Positions 7,787-14,443 of a stretch of DNA of 38,208 nucleotides are shown piece by piece. Under the pieces are notes generated by a model. The model worked only from the letters and a program-made list of their open reading frames with translations. It ran no database searches and was not told the DNA's origin. Each line of letters opens with the position of its first letter. Position 1 is the stretch's first letter. The stretch spans positions 1-38,208 of the forward strand of contig JAEWAC010000183.1 of the NCBI GenBank assembly GCA_023391895.1. Direction: 5' to 3'. A program made the translations under genes and the position numbers. The DNA comes from Bacteroidota bacterium (lineage in GTDB: Bacteria > Bacteroidota > Bacteroidia > Chitinophagales > Chitinophagaceae).

Positions 7787-9073
7787 ATGAAGACAGCAAC
7801 GTTGAACAGGAAAAAACCACCGGTAATCAAAGATGCCGTAGACTTTCATCTGGAGTTGAAGCCGTACGAAAAGTATGTGCTGAAAAACGGCGTGGAGGTA
7901 TACGCCATTGATGCCGGTGCCGAAGAGGTGATGCAGGTGGAGTGGGTGTTTTATGCCGGCAACTGGTACGAGCCGCAAAACCTGGTGGCCGCCAGCACCA
8001 ACTTTTTATTGAAAAACGGCACCACTACCAAAAGCGCCTTTCAGATCAATGAGCATTTTGAATACTACGGCTCTTATCTCAACCGCAATTGTTATAACGA
8101 AACGGCCACCCTTACCCTGCATACGCTTTCCAAACACCTGGAAGCCTTGCTGCCGGTGGTAAAAGAAATACTGACCGATTCTGTTTTTCCGCAGGGAGAG
8201 CTGGACATTTACAAACAAAACATGAAGCAGCGGCTGAACGTAAATCTGAAAAAAGGCGATTTTGTAGCCAGCCGACTCATCGATGCTTACTTGTACGGTG
8301 AGCAGCACCCTTATGGCCGCTATAGTTCTTTTGAAGATTTTGACGGCCTGACGCAGGAACAGGTTAAGGAATTTTACCAGCAGTATTACCTCAATGGCAA
8401 ACTGATCCTGTTTGTAGCCGGCAAGCTGCCTTCCAATCTATTTCAGTTGCTGGACCAGCACTTTGGCGATTTGAATAACCAGCCACTGCAAGTGGCCGAC
8501 ATTGCTGCCCAACCAGCCGAAGAAAAAAAATACCGCATCACCAACGATCCCAACGGGGTGCAGGGCGCCATCCGCATAGGACAACCTTTTCCCAACCGCC
8601 ACCACCCGGACTTTATGAAAGTACAGGTGCTGAACAATGTGTTTGGCGGCTTTTTTGGTTCCCGCCTCATGAACAACATCCGGGAAGACAAAGGCTATAC
8701 CTATGGCATTTACAGTTATCTGCAAAACCATATACAGCAAAGTGCCTGGGTGATCAGTACCGAAGCCGGGCGTGATGTAAGCGAAGCGGCTATTGTGGAA
8801 GTATATAAGGAAATGGAGCGCCTGCGCAACGAACCGGTAGGCGAGGAAGAACTGCTGCTGGTACGCAATTACATGATCGGCAGCATCCTGGGCGACCTGG
8901 ACGGACCCTTCCATATCATCAACCGCTGGAAAAACATTATCCTGAACGGCGTGCCGCAAGATTATTTCTACCGCCAGATGGAGGTGATCAGAAACGTATC
9001 GGCCGAAGAACTGCAGGGTCTGGCCAACAAATACCTGCAGCCCGAAAACTTTTACGAGCTGGTGGTGGTGTAA
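7787..9073 (+). CDS. M16-family peptidase, non-catalytic partner subunit
   Basis: 428 residues with the M16 fold but no HxxEH. Where the zinc motif should be the sequence reads 'LVAASTNFLLKNGTTTKSAF'. It keeps the family's C-terminal-domain arginine/tyrosine segment ('FFGSRLMNNIREDKGYTYGI'), which in M16 heterodimers is supplied by the inactive subunit to bind substrate. The ATG is 8 bp after the catalytic partner and is preceded by an AAAGGA sequence, so translation is probably coupled. The pair divides labour: zinc chemistry in the first gene, substrate clamp in this one. It ends at 'ENFYELVVV'. Confidence 0.92.
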   Translation: MKTATLNRKKPPVIKDAVDFHLELKPYEKYVLKNGVEVYAIDAGAEEVMQVEWVFYAGNWYEPQNLVAASTNFLLKNGTTTKSAFQINEHFEYYGSYLNRNCYNETATLTLHTLSKHLEALLPVVKEILTDSVFPQGELDIYKQNMKQRLNVNLKKGDFVASRLIDAYLYGEQHPYGRYSSFEDFDGLTQEQVKEFYQQYYLNGKLILFVAGKLPSNLFQLLDQHFGDLNNQPLQVADIAAQPAEEKKYRITNDPNGVQGAIRIGQPFPNRHHPDFMKVQVLNNVFGGFFGSRLMNNIREDKGYTYGIYSYLQNHIQQSAWVISTEAGRDVSEAAIVEVYKEMERLRNEPVGEEELLLVRNYMIGSILGDLDGPFHIINRWKNIILNGVPQDYFYRQMEVIRNVSAEELQGLANKYLQPENFYELVVV

Positions 9074-9140
9074 GTGAGAAAGTTTAAAGTCTAAAGTTTA
9101 AGGTTTTAAGTTCAGGGGGTATACTTGTTCTCGAGTTAGA

Positions 9141-9179
9141 ATCACAGATTTCGCAGATTATGAAAAGGATTATGCAGAT
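9141..9179 (+). repeat. ATCACAGATT...GCAGAT repeat module, copy 1
   Basis: ATCACAGATTTCGCAGATTA followed by TGAAAAGGATTATGCAGAT. It shares a spaced pattern (ATCACAGATT, AAAGGATT, GCAGAT) with 9361-9398, 16485-16523 and, on the other strand, 16707-16747. Confidence 0.65.
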
Positions 9180-9299
9180 GGGAAACAGGCTTATGAGGTT
9201 TTGAAGAAGTGCATTATTGCTATGGGATTTTGAAGAAGTTTACTTTTCCTCTTTTCCTTCATAATCAGGCTGTCTGCTATTCTATTCACCTCTGGCGCT

Positions 9300-9326
9300 G
9301 TCATGCCGAACTCGTTTCGGCATCTC
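9300..9326 (+). repeat. GTCATGCCGAA...TTCGGCATCTC hairpin repeat
   Basis: ATGCCGAA (9303-9310) pairs perfectly with TTCGGCAT (9316-9323) across a CTCGT loop, within the longer word GTCATGCCGAACTCGTTTCG followed by GCATCTC. This matches a short palindromic repeat I recall as abundant between genes in Bacteroidota and some other bacteria; in one frame it reads CHAELVSAS. Its function is unknown to me. Confidence 0.7.
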
Positions 9327-9338
9327 CTGCACCGGAGG

Positions 9339-9426
9339 TATGGGTTTTTGAAAGAGTTAGATCACAGATTACAGGGATTTTAAAAGGATTGCGCAGATAG
9401 AGAATCGTATGGGATTTTTGAAAGAA
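9339..9426 (+). repeat. Word / module / word repeat unit
   Basis: A TATGGGTTTTTGAAAGAGTT word (9339-9358) runs directly into an ATCACAGATTACAGGGATTT module (9361-9398), followed by another TATGGGATTTTTGAAAGA word (9408-9426). This is the clearest example in the window of the word flanking the module on both sides in the same orientation. Confidence 0.7.
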
Positions 9427-9471
9427 TAAACCATGGACTCCACAGGTTGTAAAAGAATGATATTTTAACCG

Positions 9472-9500
9472 GGCCTCTGTTTTTCACAGAGGCCTTTTTT
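9472..9500 (+). terminator. Rho-independent terminator
   Basis: A perfect 9-bp stem GGCCTCTGT / ACAGAGGCC (9472-9480, 9486-9494), loop TTTTC, followed by TTTTTT. It lies 399 bp after the M16 operon stop and only 15 bp before the next ATG. It therefore ends a long 3' region, an unannotated transcript from the repeat stretch, or acts as a leader attenuator for the gene at 9515. Confidence 0.85.
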
Positions 9501-9514
9501 ATAAATTTACAAGT

Positions 9515-9715
9515 ATGAAAAAAGTGGTCACACCCGAGAACTTCATGTTAATTCAAATGGTCCTCACTTCTTTTCTATCGGTGTGTATTGCGTTCAACCT
9601 GCGAACGCTTGTTTTCATTAACGCATCGGTCCAATTCCTTTTGGTTGTTTTCTGCATTGGCTTTCTCTGGTGGCAATCAGCCAAAGAGCTTCGGGATCAG
9701 AAAAGAAATGTTTAA
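9515..9715 (+). CDS. Small two-helix membrane protein, unknown
   Basis: 66 residues: MKKVVTPENFMLIQMVLTSF, a first hydrophobic helix (MVLTSFLSVCIAF), a second (SVQFLLVVFCIGFLWW) and a polar tail QSAKELRDQKRNV. I do not recognise a family. The ATG lies 15 bp after a strong terminator, so it must be transcribed from a promoter at that spot or by readthrough. TAAATTTA (9502-9509) between terminator and ATG resembles a -7 box and would give a leaderless message. The gene is small and isolated, so its reality is moderately supported only. Confidence 0.5.
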   Translation: MKKVVTPENFMLIQMVLTSFLSVCIAFNLRTLVFINASVQFLLVVFCIGFLWWQSAKELRDQKRNV

Positions 9716-9871
9716 TGTGCCAAATAATCTGCAGAATCCCACCACCGCAGCTTTATGTTTTCCGGAGTCCGAGGATTATTTTGACTAAGTCAAATAATAT
9801 AAATTAGAAGTATCTTGTCCTACCCCCAACCTAGTTACCAAGTTTAATTTGAATAAAGGTTTATCAATACT
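9716..9871. other. Short intergenic stretch
   Basis: 156 bp without a gene. TTTGAC TAA GTCAAA around 9779-9793 forms a small hairpin with A/T flanks that could be a weak terminator for the preceding gene. No promoter was identified with confidence. Confidence 0.4.
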
Positions 9872-10216
9872 ATGGGTTTTGTTTTAAAAGTGCTCATCAC
9901 GGCTGCGGCGGTTTTTGTAGCCGATTATGTTTTACCCGGTGTACACATGGCCAACGATCTGAAAACAACGTTGATCGTAGCCCTGGTGCTGGCCCTGCTC
10001 AATACTTTTATAAAACCCATACTGGTCATTCTCACCATTCCCATCACCCTTGTAACGCTGGGACTTTTTTTGCTCATCATCAATGCCCTTATGGTAAAGC
10101 TGGCCGATTATTTTGTCGAAGGCTTTGCCGTCAACGGCTGGTTCTATGCCATTCTTTTCAGTCTGATTGTTTCAATTGTTACTTATATTTTAGATGGTAT
10201 CATAGACCGGGATTAA
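9872..10216 (+). CDS. Phage-holin-4-type (PF04020) integral membrane protein
   Basis: 114 residues with four membrane helices, in the order expected for the PF04020 family (YvlD-like; named after holins but mostly chromosomal). Recognisable stretches are 'AADYVLPGVHM'-like 'VADYVLPGVHMANDLKTTLI', 'ALLNTFIKPILVILTIPITL', 'LFLLIINALMVKLADYFVEG' and 'AILFSLIVSIVTYIL'. There are no phage genes around it, so a lysis role is not supported. It is 24 bp upstream of the fused E1 gene and may be cotranscribed. Its function in the envelope is unknown. Confidence 0.85.
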   Translation: MGFVLKVLITAAAVFVADYVLPGVHMANDLKTTLIVALVLALLNTFIKPILVILTIPITLVTLGLFLLIINALMVKLADYFVEGFAVNGWFYAILFSLIVSIVTYILDGIIDRD

Positions 10217-10240
10217 ATTGCACTACCACAAATCATAACC

Positions 10241-12256
10241 ATGGAGTTTCTGCGCAAGGATTTAAGCAATCATCAATTGATTCACCTGTATAAAAACCTG
10301 TTGTACCCGCGCCTGATTGAAGAAAAAATGCTGGTGCTGCTGCGGCAGGGAAAGATCTCCAAATGGTTCAGCGGCATTGGCCAGGAGGCGATTTCAGTGG
10401 GTGCTACGCTGGCCCTGCAGCCCGATGAGTGGATCATGCCCCTGCACCGCAACCTGGGTGTGTTTACCAGTCGCCACATGCCTTTGCATAAGCTTTTTAA
10501 ACAGTGGCAGGGCAGCCAGGATGGTTATAGCAAAGGGCGGGAAAGAAGTTTTCATTTTGGCAACCGGGAGCACCACATCTGCGGCATGATCTCCCACCTG
10601 GGGCCGCAACTGGCCATTGCCGATGGCGTGGCCCTGGCGTACAAATTGAAAAAAGAAGACAAGGTGGCGCTGGCTTTTACCGGCGATGGCGGCACCAGTG
10701 AAGGCGATTTTCATGAAGCGCTCAATGTAGCCGCCGTATGGAACCTGCCGGTGATTTTTGTGATTGAAAACAATGGTTATGGACTCAGCACACCGGTAAG
10801 CGAACAATACTTGTGTACCCAACTGGCCGACCGGGCTAAGGGTTACGGCATGGAAGCCGTGGTGATTGACGGCAACAACATTTTAACCGTATACGATACC
10901 ATCAAAGGCGTGCGGGATTATTGCATCCGTGAGCAAAAACCTTTCCTGGTGGAGTGCATGACCTTTCGCATGAGGGGCCACGAAGAAGCCAGCGGCACCA
11001 AATATGTACCCAAAGAACTGTTTGAGGAGTGGAGCGCCAAAGACCCCATCATGAACTACGAAGCTTACCTGATAGAACAGGGCGTGCTGACGGCCAAGGA
11101 AATCATGGAAGTGCGGCAGGAGCAAAAGCAACGGATAGAAGATGAATTAAAAGCAGGATTTGCCAGTGCGCCTGTTGTTGTCAGCACCACTGAGGAATTG
11201 GCAGATATTTACAGTCCAAAGTTGACAATTGACAGTTCACAGTTGATAGTGGTAAAAGATGCGATTCCGTCAACGACCAACGGTCAACGGTCAACGGAAA
11301 AGCGCTTAATTGACGCCATCAAAGAAGGCCTGCACCAAAGCATGCAGCAACACCCTAACCTGGTGCTGATGGGGCAGGACATTGCAGAATACGGTGGAGC
11401 GTTTAAAATAACGGAAGGTTTTGTAGAAGCCTTTGGCAAGGAAAGAGTACGCAACACACCACTTTGCGAAAGTGCCATTGTAGGCAGTGCATTGGGCCTG
11501 AGCCTGGAAGGGTATAAAAGCATGGTGGAAATGCAGTTTGCCGATTTTGTATCGGTTGGTTTTAACCAGATCGTGAACAACCTGGCCAAGATCCATTACC
11601 GCTGGGGCCAAAATGCGGATGTGGTGATCCGCATGCCTACGGGAGCCGGTGTGGGTGCGGGACCTTTTCACAGCCAGAGCAACGAAGCCTGGTTTGTACA
11701 CACGCCCGGTCTAAAAGTAGTATACCCATCCACGCCTATGGATGCCAAAGGCCTGCTGATAGCCGCTATCAACGATCCCAACCCGGTGCTGTATTTTGAG
11801 CACAAGGCGCTGTACCGCAGCATTAGCGGACCGGTGCCGGAAGCGTATTACGAGATAGAAATCGGAAAGGCCCGGCACGTACGCAGTGGTGACGACATCA
11901 GCATCATCACCTATGGCAGCGGTGTGCACTGGGCCGAAGATTATGCTGCCGAACACCCGGAAGTTTCTATCGACATCCTGGACCTGCGCACCTTGCTGCC
12001 GCTGGATTATGATGCGATTCGAGCGGCCGTAAAACGCACCGGCAAAGTATTGCTGCTGCACGAAGACACTTTAATCGGTGGTATTGGCGGGGAGATCAGT
12101 GCCTGGATTGCAGAGCATTGTTTTACATACCTGGATGCGCCGGTAATGCGCTGTGCTTCGCTGGATACGCCGGTGCCTTTTAATACAGAACTGGAAAAGA
12201 ACTTTCTGGCCAGTGCACGGCTGGATGCCTATGTACAAAAACTGTTATCATATTAG
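10241..12256 (+). CDS. Fused 2-oxoacid dehydrogenase E1 (alpha-beta) component
   Basis: 671 residues combining both halves of a pyruvate/branched-chain-type E1 decarboxylase, the thiamine-diphosphate step that feeds acyl groups to a lipoyl E2. Residues ~10-320 are E1 alpha, with the TPP motif GDGGTSEGDFHEALN...ENN at ~148-178 and 'RMRGHEEASG'. Residues ~355-671 are E1 beta, with 'LMGQDIAEYGGAFKITEGF', 'CESAIVGSALGLSLEGYKS' and 'RMPTGAGVGAGPFHSQSNEA'. Such fusions are common in Bacteroidota; branched-chain or pyruvate substrate cannot be settled here. Oddly, the linker (~325-353) is encoded by GTTGAC/GTCAAC word repeats otherwise seen between genes (see 11213-11297). No E2 or E3 gene lies nearby. 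Confidence 0.94.
   Translation: MEFLRKDLSNHQLIHLYKNLLYPRLIEEKMLVLLRQGKISKWFSGIGQEAISVGATLALQPDEWIMPLHRNLGVFTSRHMPLHKLFKQWQGSQDGYSKGRERSFHFGNREHHICGMISHLGPQLAIADGVALAYKLKKEDKVALAFTGDGGTSEGDFHEALNVAAVWNLPVIFVIENNGYGLSTPVSEQYLCTQLADRAKGYGMEAVVIDGNNILTVYDTIKGVRDYCIREQKPFLVECMTFRMRGHEEASGTKYVPKELFEEWSAKDPIMNYEAYLIEQGVLTAKEIMEVRQEQKQRIEDELKAGFASAPVVVSTTEELADIYSPKLTIDSSQLIVVKDAIPSTTNGQRSTEKRLIDAIKEGLHQSMQQHPNLVLMGQDIAEYGGAFKITEGFVEAFGKERVRNTPLCESAIVGSALGLSLEGYKSMVEMQFADFVSVGFNQIVNNLAKIHYRWGQNADVVIRMPTGAGVGAGPFHSQSNEAWFVHTPGLKVVYPSTPMDAKGLLIAAINDPNPVLYFEHKALYRSISGPVPEAYYEIEIGKARHVRSGDDISIITYGSGVHWAEDYAAEHPEVSIDILDLRTLLPLDYDAIRAAVKRTGKVLLLHEDTLIGGIGGEISAWIAEHCFTYLDAPVMRCASLDTPVPFNTELEKNFLASARLDAYVQKLLSY
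11213..11297 (+). repeat. GTTGAC / GTCAAC word repeats within the E1 linker
   Basis: GTTGACAATTGACAGTTCAC followed by AGTTGATAG (11221-11249), then GTCAACGACCAACGGTCAAC followed by GGTCAACGG (11269-11297). The words are in frame and encode about 28 residues between the E1 alpha and beta domains. A related, oppositely oriented block lies between genes at 16560-16608. Confidence 0.65.
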
Positions 12257-12383
12257 TTGTTCTTTTTTCTTTCTACCTTCATAGTGTCTTATCTGTTTAT
12301 TGTCCCGCTACTACCCCCTGAAGCGTTTCAAAGGTGCCTGCCCTTTGAAGACGGCTTATTTTTTAACCTCTAAAATTTATTTT

Positions 12384-13115
12384 ATGAAAGAAGCAATTCT
12401 GGGAAAAGAAACCCTTTCTCAAGCACAAAAGAATTTGCTGGCTTTTGTTCAAAACCAGGACTTGCAGTATGTAGCGGAGGATGCTGTGTTTAAAAACATC
12501 AGTACAGGTGAGGAATACAGGGGTCGTGCAGAAATCGGAGCCATGCTCCACTACATGTATCAGGTAGCTTTTGATGCCAAATCAGAAGTAAAAAACTATG
12601 AAATTGCGGAAGACAAAGCTTTTGTGGAAGGCGTGTTCAGAGGTCGTCACATTGCAGACTACGCCGGTATACCAGCTACTCAAAAAGAAGTAACGGTGCC
12701 CTACTGTAAGGTATTTGACATTAAGAACGGCATGATCAAAGCGGCCCGCATCTTTATGATGAATGAGGTGTTGCTGCAGCAGTTAGGCGCACCGTCCGGT
12801 GCCACACCGCAAAAGATCGCCTTTGTTACCCGAGACATTTTCCGGCTGAAGTTCGGACACTTCAAAGAAGTAAAACCTTTGCTGGAAGAAGCCATGAAAA
12901 ACCAGGTGATGCCAACGGCTAAATTGCAAAAAGTGTATACCGATTTTACCGGCGATGCTTACCGGCTGATTCTGGAGCAAGGCTTCGATACGCTGGCAGA
13001 TTATGAACGCACCATCACCCAAGAACTGGGTAAGGCAGAATGGCAGCAGTGGTATGAACAATTCAAACCGCATGTAGAGTCTTCTCACCGCGTAATACTC
13101 CGGCAGATTATGTAA
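12384..13115 (+). CDS. SnoaL-like domain fused to a dimeric alpha/beta-barrel domain
   Basis: 243 residues. The ATG at 12384 was preferred to the longer frame because the sequence before it (ending KIYF) lacks coding character. Residues ~1-130 look like a SnoaL/nuclear-transport-factor-2 fold ('LAFVQNQDLQYVAEDAVFKN', 'GRAEIGAMLHYMYQVAF', 'YCKVFDIKNGMIKAARIFM'). Residues ~150-243 look like a NIPSNAP/ABM-type dimeric barrel ('FRLKFGHFKEVKPLLEEA', 'YRLILEQGFDTLADYERTI', 'WYEQFKPHVESSHRVILRQ'). Both folds bind small molecules; the activity is unknown. It ends at a 16-bp perfect hairpin. Confidence 0.78.
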   Translation: MKEAILGKETLSQAQKNLLAFVQNQDLQYVAEDAVFKNISTGEEYRGRAEIGAMLHYMYQVAFDAKSEVKNYEIAEDKAFVEGVFRGRHIADYAGIPATQKEVTVPYCKVFDIKNGMIKAARIFMMNEVLLQQLGAPSGATPQKIAFVTRDIFRLKFGHFKEVKPLLEEAMKNQVMPTAKLQKVYTDFTGDAYRLILEQGFDTLADYERTITQELGKAEWQQWYEQFKPHVESSHRVILRQIM

Positions 13116-13180
13116 CCGTGAGCGGTGTTTTGCCAAACTTTTCATGAGCAGGAAAGTGCAACGCTTGTACAGTTAATGAA

Positions 13181-13215
13181 AACAATGAAAGCTGTTTTTA
13201 ACAGCTTTCATTGTT
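13181..13215. terminator. Bidirectional hairpin terminator
   Basis: AACAATGAAAGCTGTT (13181-13196) is perfectly complementary to AACAGCTTTCATTGTT (13200-13215) across a TTT loop. It lies between convergent genes ending at 13115 (+) and 13247 (-). A/T bases flank both sides, so it can serve either strand. Confidence 0.8.
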
Positions 13216-13246
13216 TATGGTCGCTATGTAGTTGCTCTTTTTATCA

Positions 13247-13789
13247 TTATTCGCCGCTGCCTTTTTCGCCGCTAAACCAGTGCTCTTTGTTTTTAAACAA
13301 TACATTAAAGGTGGTAAACGAACCGTAAATGCGGGTAATATATTGCTGCAGGCCCACCTTTTCTTCATCGCTCAGGACTTTGTGGGCATTGATCTGCTGC
13401 TCCAGCACCCGCAGGCGGTCCCGCGCCATCACTATTTTATGAAAGAACATGTCAATGGGCACTTCTTTGGGTTTTTGGCTTTTATCGGCCGGTTGCAGCA
13501 GCATCGTGCCGCCCTTCCACCGGTCACCCAGCGGCACTACTTCGCTGGTGCCGTTCCACAGGCGCAGTATTTTCAGCAGCGACCGCTCCACTTCGGAATG
13601 GGTTTCTATTTCTTCGGTTACGTTTTCGGGTATGATTTCTTCCAGGTGGGTATCTGTTTTATCCACCTCTTTCACGCCATGGTAAATAAAAGAAATCAAA
13701 TAGGTGGCGTAGCGAACGCCTACAATAACGCCGGGCCCGTGCTGGGTGTGCTGCAGCCGGGTGCCAATGCCCAAGGTAGTTTGTTCCAT
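13247..13789 (-). CDS. Conserved-looking hypothetical protein with an SH3-like N-terminus
   Basis: 180 residues. The first ~45 (MEQTTLGIGTRLQHTQHGPG then VIVGVRYATYLISFIYHGVK) resemble the small beta-barrel of CarD/Tudor-like domains, which also begin 'G..V.H..HG.G.I.G'. The middle (~60-110) is acidic with 'WNGTSEVVPLGDRWKGGTML'. The C-terminus (~115-165) is helical ('DMFFHKIVMARDRLRVLEQQ'). It has no signal peptide. I know no function for this arrangement; a nucleic-acid or protein-binding role is only an inference from the N-terminus. It ends 4 bp after the upstream CAP gene, so the two are probably cotranscribed. Confidence 0.72.
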   Translation of the reverse strand: MEQTTLGIGTRLQHTQHGPGVIVGVRYATYLISFIYHGVKEVDKTDTHLEEIIPENVTEEIETHSEVERSLLKILRLWNGTSEVVPLGDRWKGGTMLLQPADKSQKPKEVPIDMFFHKIVMARDRLRVLEQQINAHKVLSDEEKVGLQQYITRIYGSFTTFNVLFKNKEHWFSGEKGSGE

Positions 13790-13793
13790 GTAT

Positions 13794-14393
13794 TTATTTG
13801 AATTGTAAAACCGCTGTGTACTTGTACTCTTTGTGCGGCTGAATGGAAAGGCCCATGGTGGTGTAAGGTCCTAAACAGATCTTGCGATGCCCAAGTGATT
13901 CAACGTTTTTATCAATCAGCAACTGCATCACAATATCCACGGCCCTGCTTAAACCATACGAGCAGCATTCAGCCTGTTCAAATGTACAATCTGTTCCGGT
14001 GCGGTCGTGCCCGGTACGGCCGGTTTTTCCGGTAAATTCAGCATAGCATTTGGCCGATGTGTACAAACTTTTGCTGGGCCGCAGGGGCGGCAGCGGTTTC
14101 ATGGTTTTGAGCTGGTTGTATAAAGAGGTGACGTAAGGCGAATTTTTTAAATAACTGTTATCCATGCGCGGGGCGCCTTCATAGGTTTTTAAAACCGAGT
14201 CGGCAAAATAAGCCGGCTCCGTACGGGCCAGGTTGAGGTAGGCAAACACCAGCTTTTCTTCTTCGGTTAAATAATCTTCGCCATTCGCCGTTTGAATGAC
14301 CATGGGGTTTTGAACGTTTTTAAAAGGCGTCTCCTGCGCCCTGCCCGCAACGCTCCACACTACCAAAAGCAACACCAACAAAGGTTTCATCAT
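13794..14393 (-). CDS. Secreted CAP-domain protein
   Basis: 199 residues. The signal peptide is MMKPLLVLLLVVWSVAGRAQ, then a CAP (SCP/PR1-type) domain begins with 'YLTEEEKLVFAYLNLARTEP' and ends with 'GHDRTGTDCTFEQAECCSYG', 'LLIDKNVESLGHRKICL' and 'TMGLSIQPHKEYKYTAVLQF'. The histidines of GHDR and GHRK and the glutamate of FEQAE occupy the CAP cavity positions. The role of bacterial CAP proteins is unclear. The start could be the first or second of two tandem ATGs (14393, 14390). The first overlaps a TATGGGATTTTAAAGAAG repeat word on the other strand. The gene overlaps neighbours by neither end and lies 4 bp from the next gene. Confidence 0.82.
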   Translation of the reverse strand: MMKPLLVLLLVVWSVAGRAQETPFKNVQNPMVIQTANGEDYLTEEEKLVFAYLNLARTEPAYFADSVLKTYEGAPRMDNSYLKNSPYVTSLYNQLKTMKPLPPLRPSKSLYTSAKCYAEFTGKTGRTGHDRTGTDCTFEQAECCSYGLSRAVDIVMQLLIDKNVESLGHRKICLGPYTTMGLSIQPHKEYKYTAVLQFK

Positions 14394-14412
14394 ATGGGAT
14401 TTTAAAGAAGTT
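14393..14412 (+). repeat. Repeat word abutting the CAP-protein start codon
   Basis: TATGGGATTTTAAAGAAGTT, a near copy of the family word. On the minus strand it forms the 5' leader of the CAP gene, ending ...ATCCCAT directly into ATGATG. Confidence 0.6.
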
Positions 14413-14443
14413 GAACACACAACTCTATTAACGGAAAAACGGC

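Larger units (their letters stand above)
9074..9471. other. Gene-free stretch packed with short repeats
   Basis: About 400 bp without a credible gene. In order it holds: AAAGTTTAAAGTCTAAAGTT words (from 9081); an ATCACAGATT module (9141-9179); two TATGGGATTTTGAAGAAG-type words (9192-9209, 9221-9240); a GTCATGCCGAA hairpin repeat (9300-9326); a TATGGGTTTTTGAAAGAGTT word (9339-9358); a second ATCACAGATT module (9361-9398); and another TATGGGATTTTTGAAAGA word (9408-9426). The short frame over 9209-9400 reads CHAELVSAS, the familiar translation of the hairpin repeat, and is not a gene. Confidence 0.7.

Noticed and set aside
9209..9400. 63-codon frame containing CHAELVSAS
   Set aside because: The translation is of repeat DNA (hairpin repeat plus words), not of a gene.
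9141..9426. CRISPR-like array
   Set aside because: Copies are imperfect, unevenly spaced, mix several families and lack unique spacers; no cas genes are present.
9872..10216. Holin, hence a prophage remnant
   Set aside because: PF04020 proteins are mostly chromosomal membrane proteins, and no phage gene is nearby.
13232..13801. 189-codon plus-strand frame
   Set aside because: Mirror of the 180-residue minus-strand gene, which fits the operon with the CAP gene and has better composition. The plus frame begins in the terminator region.
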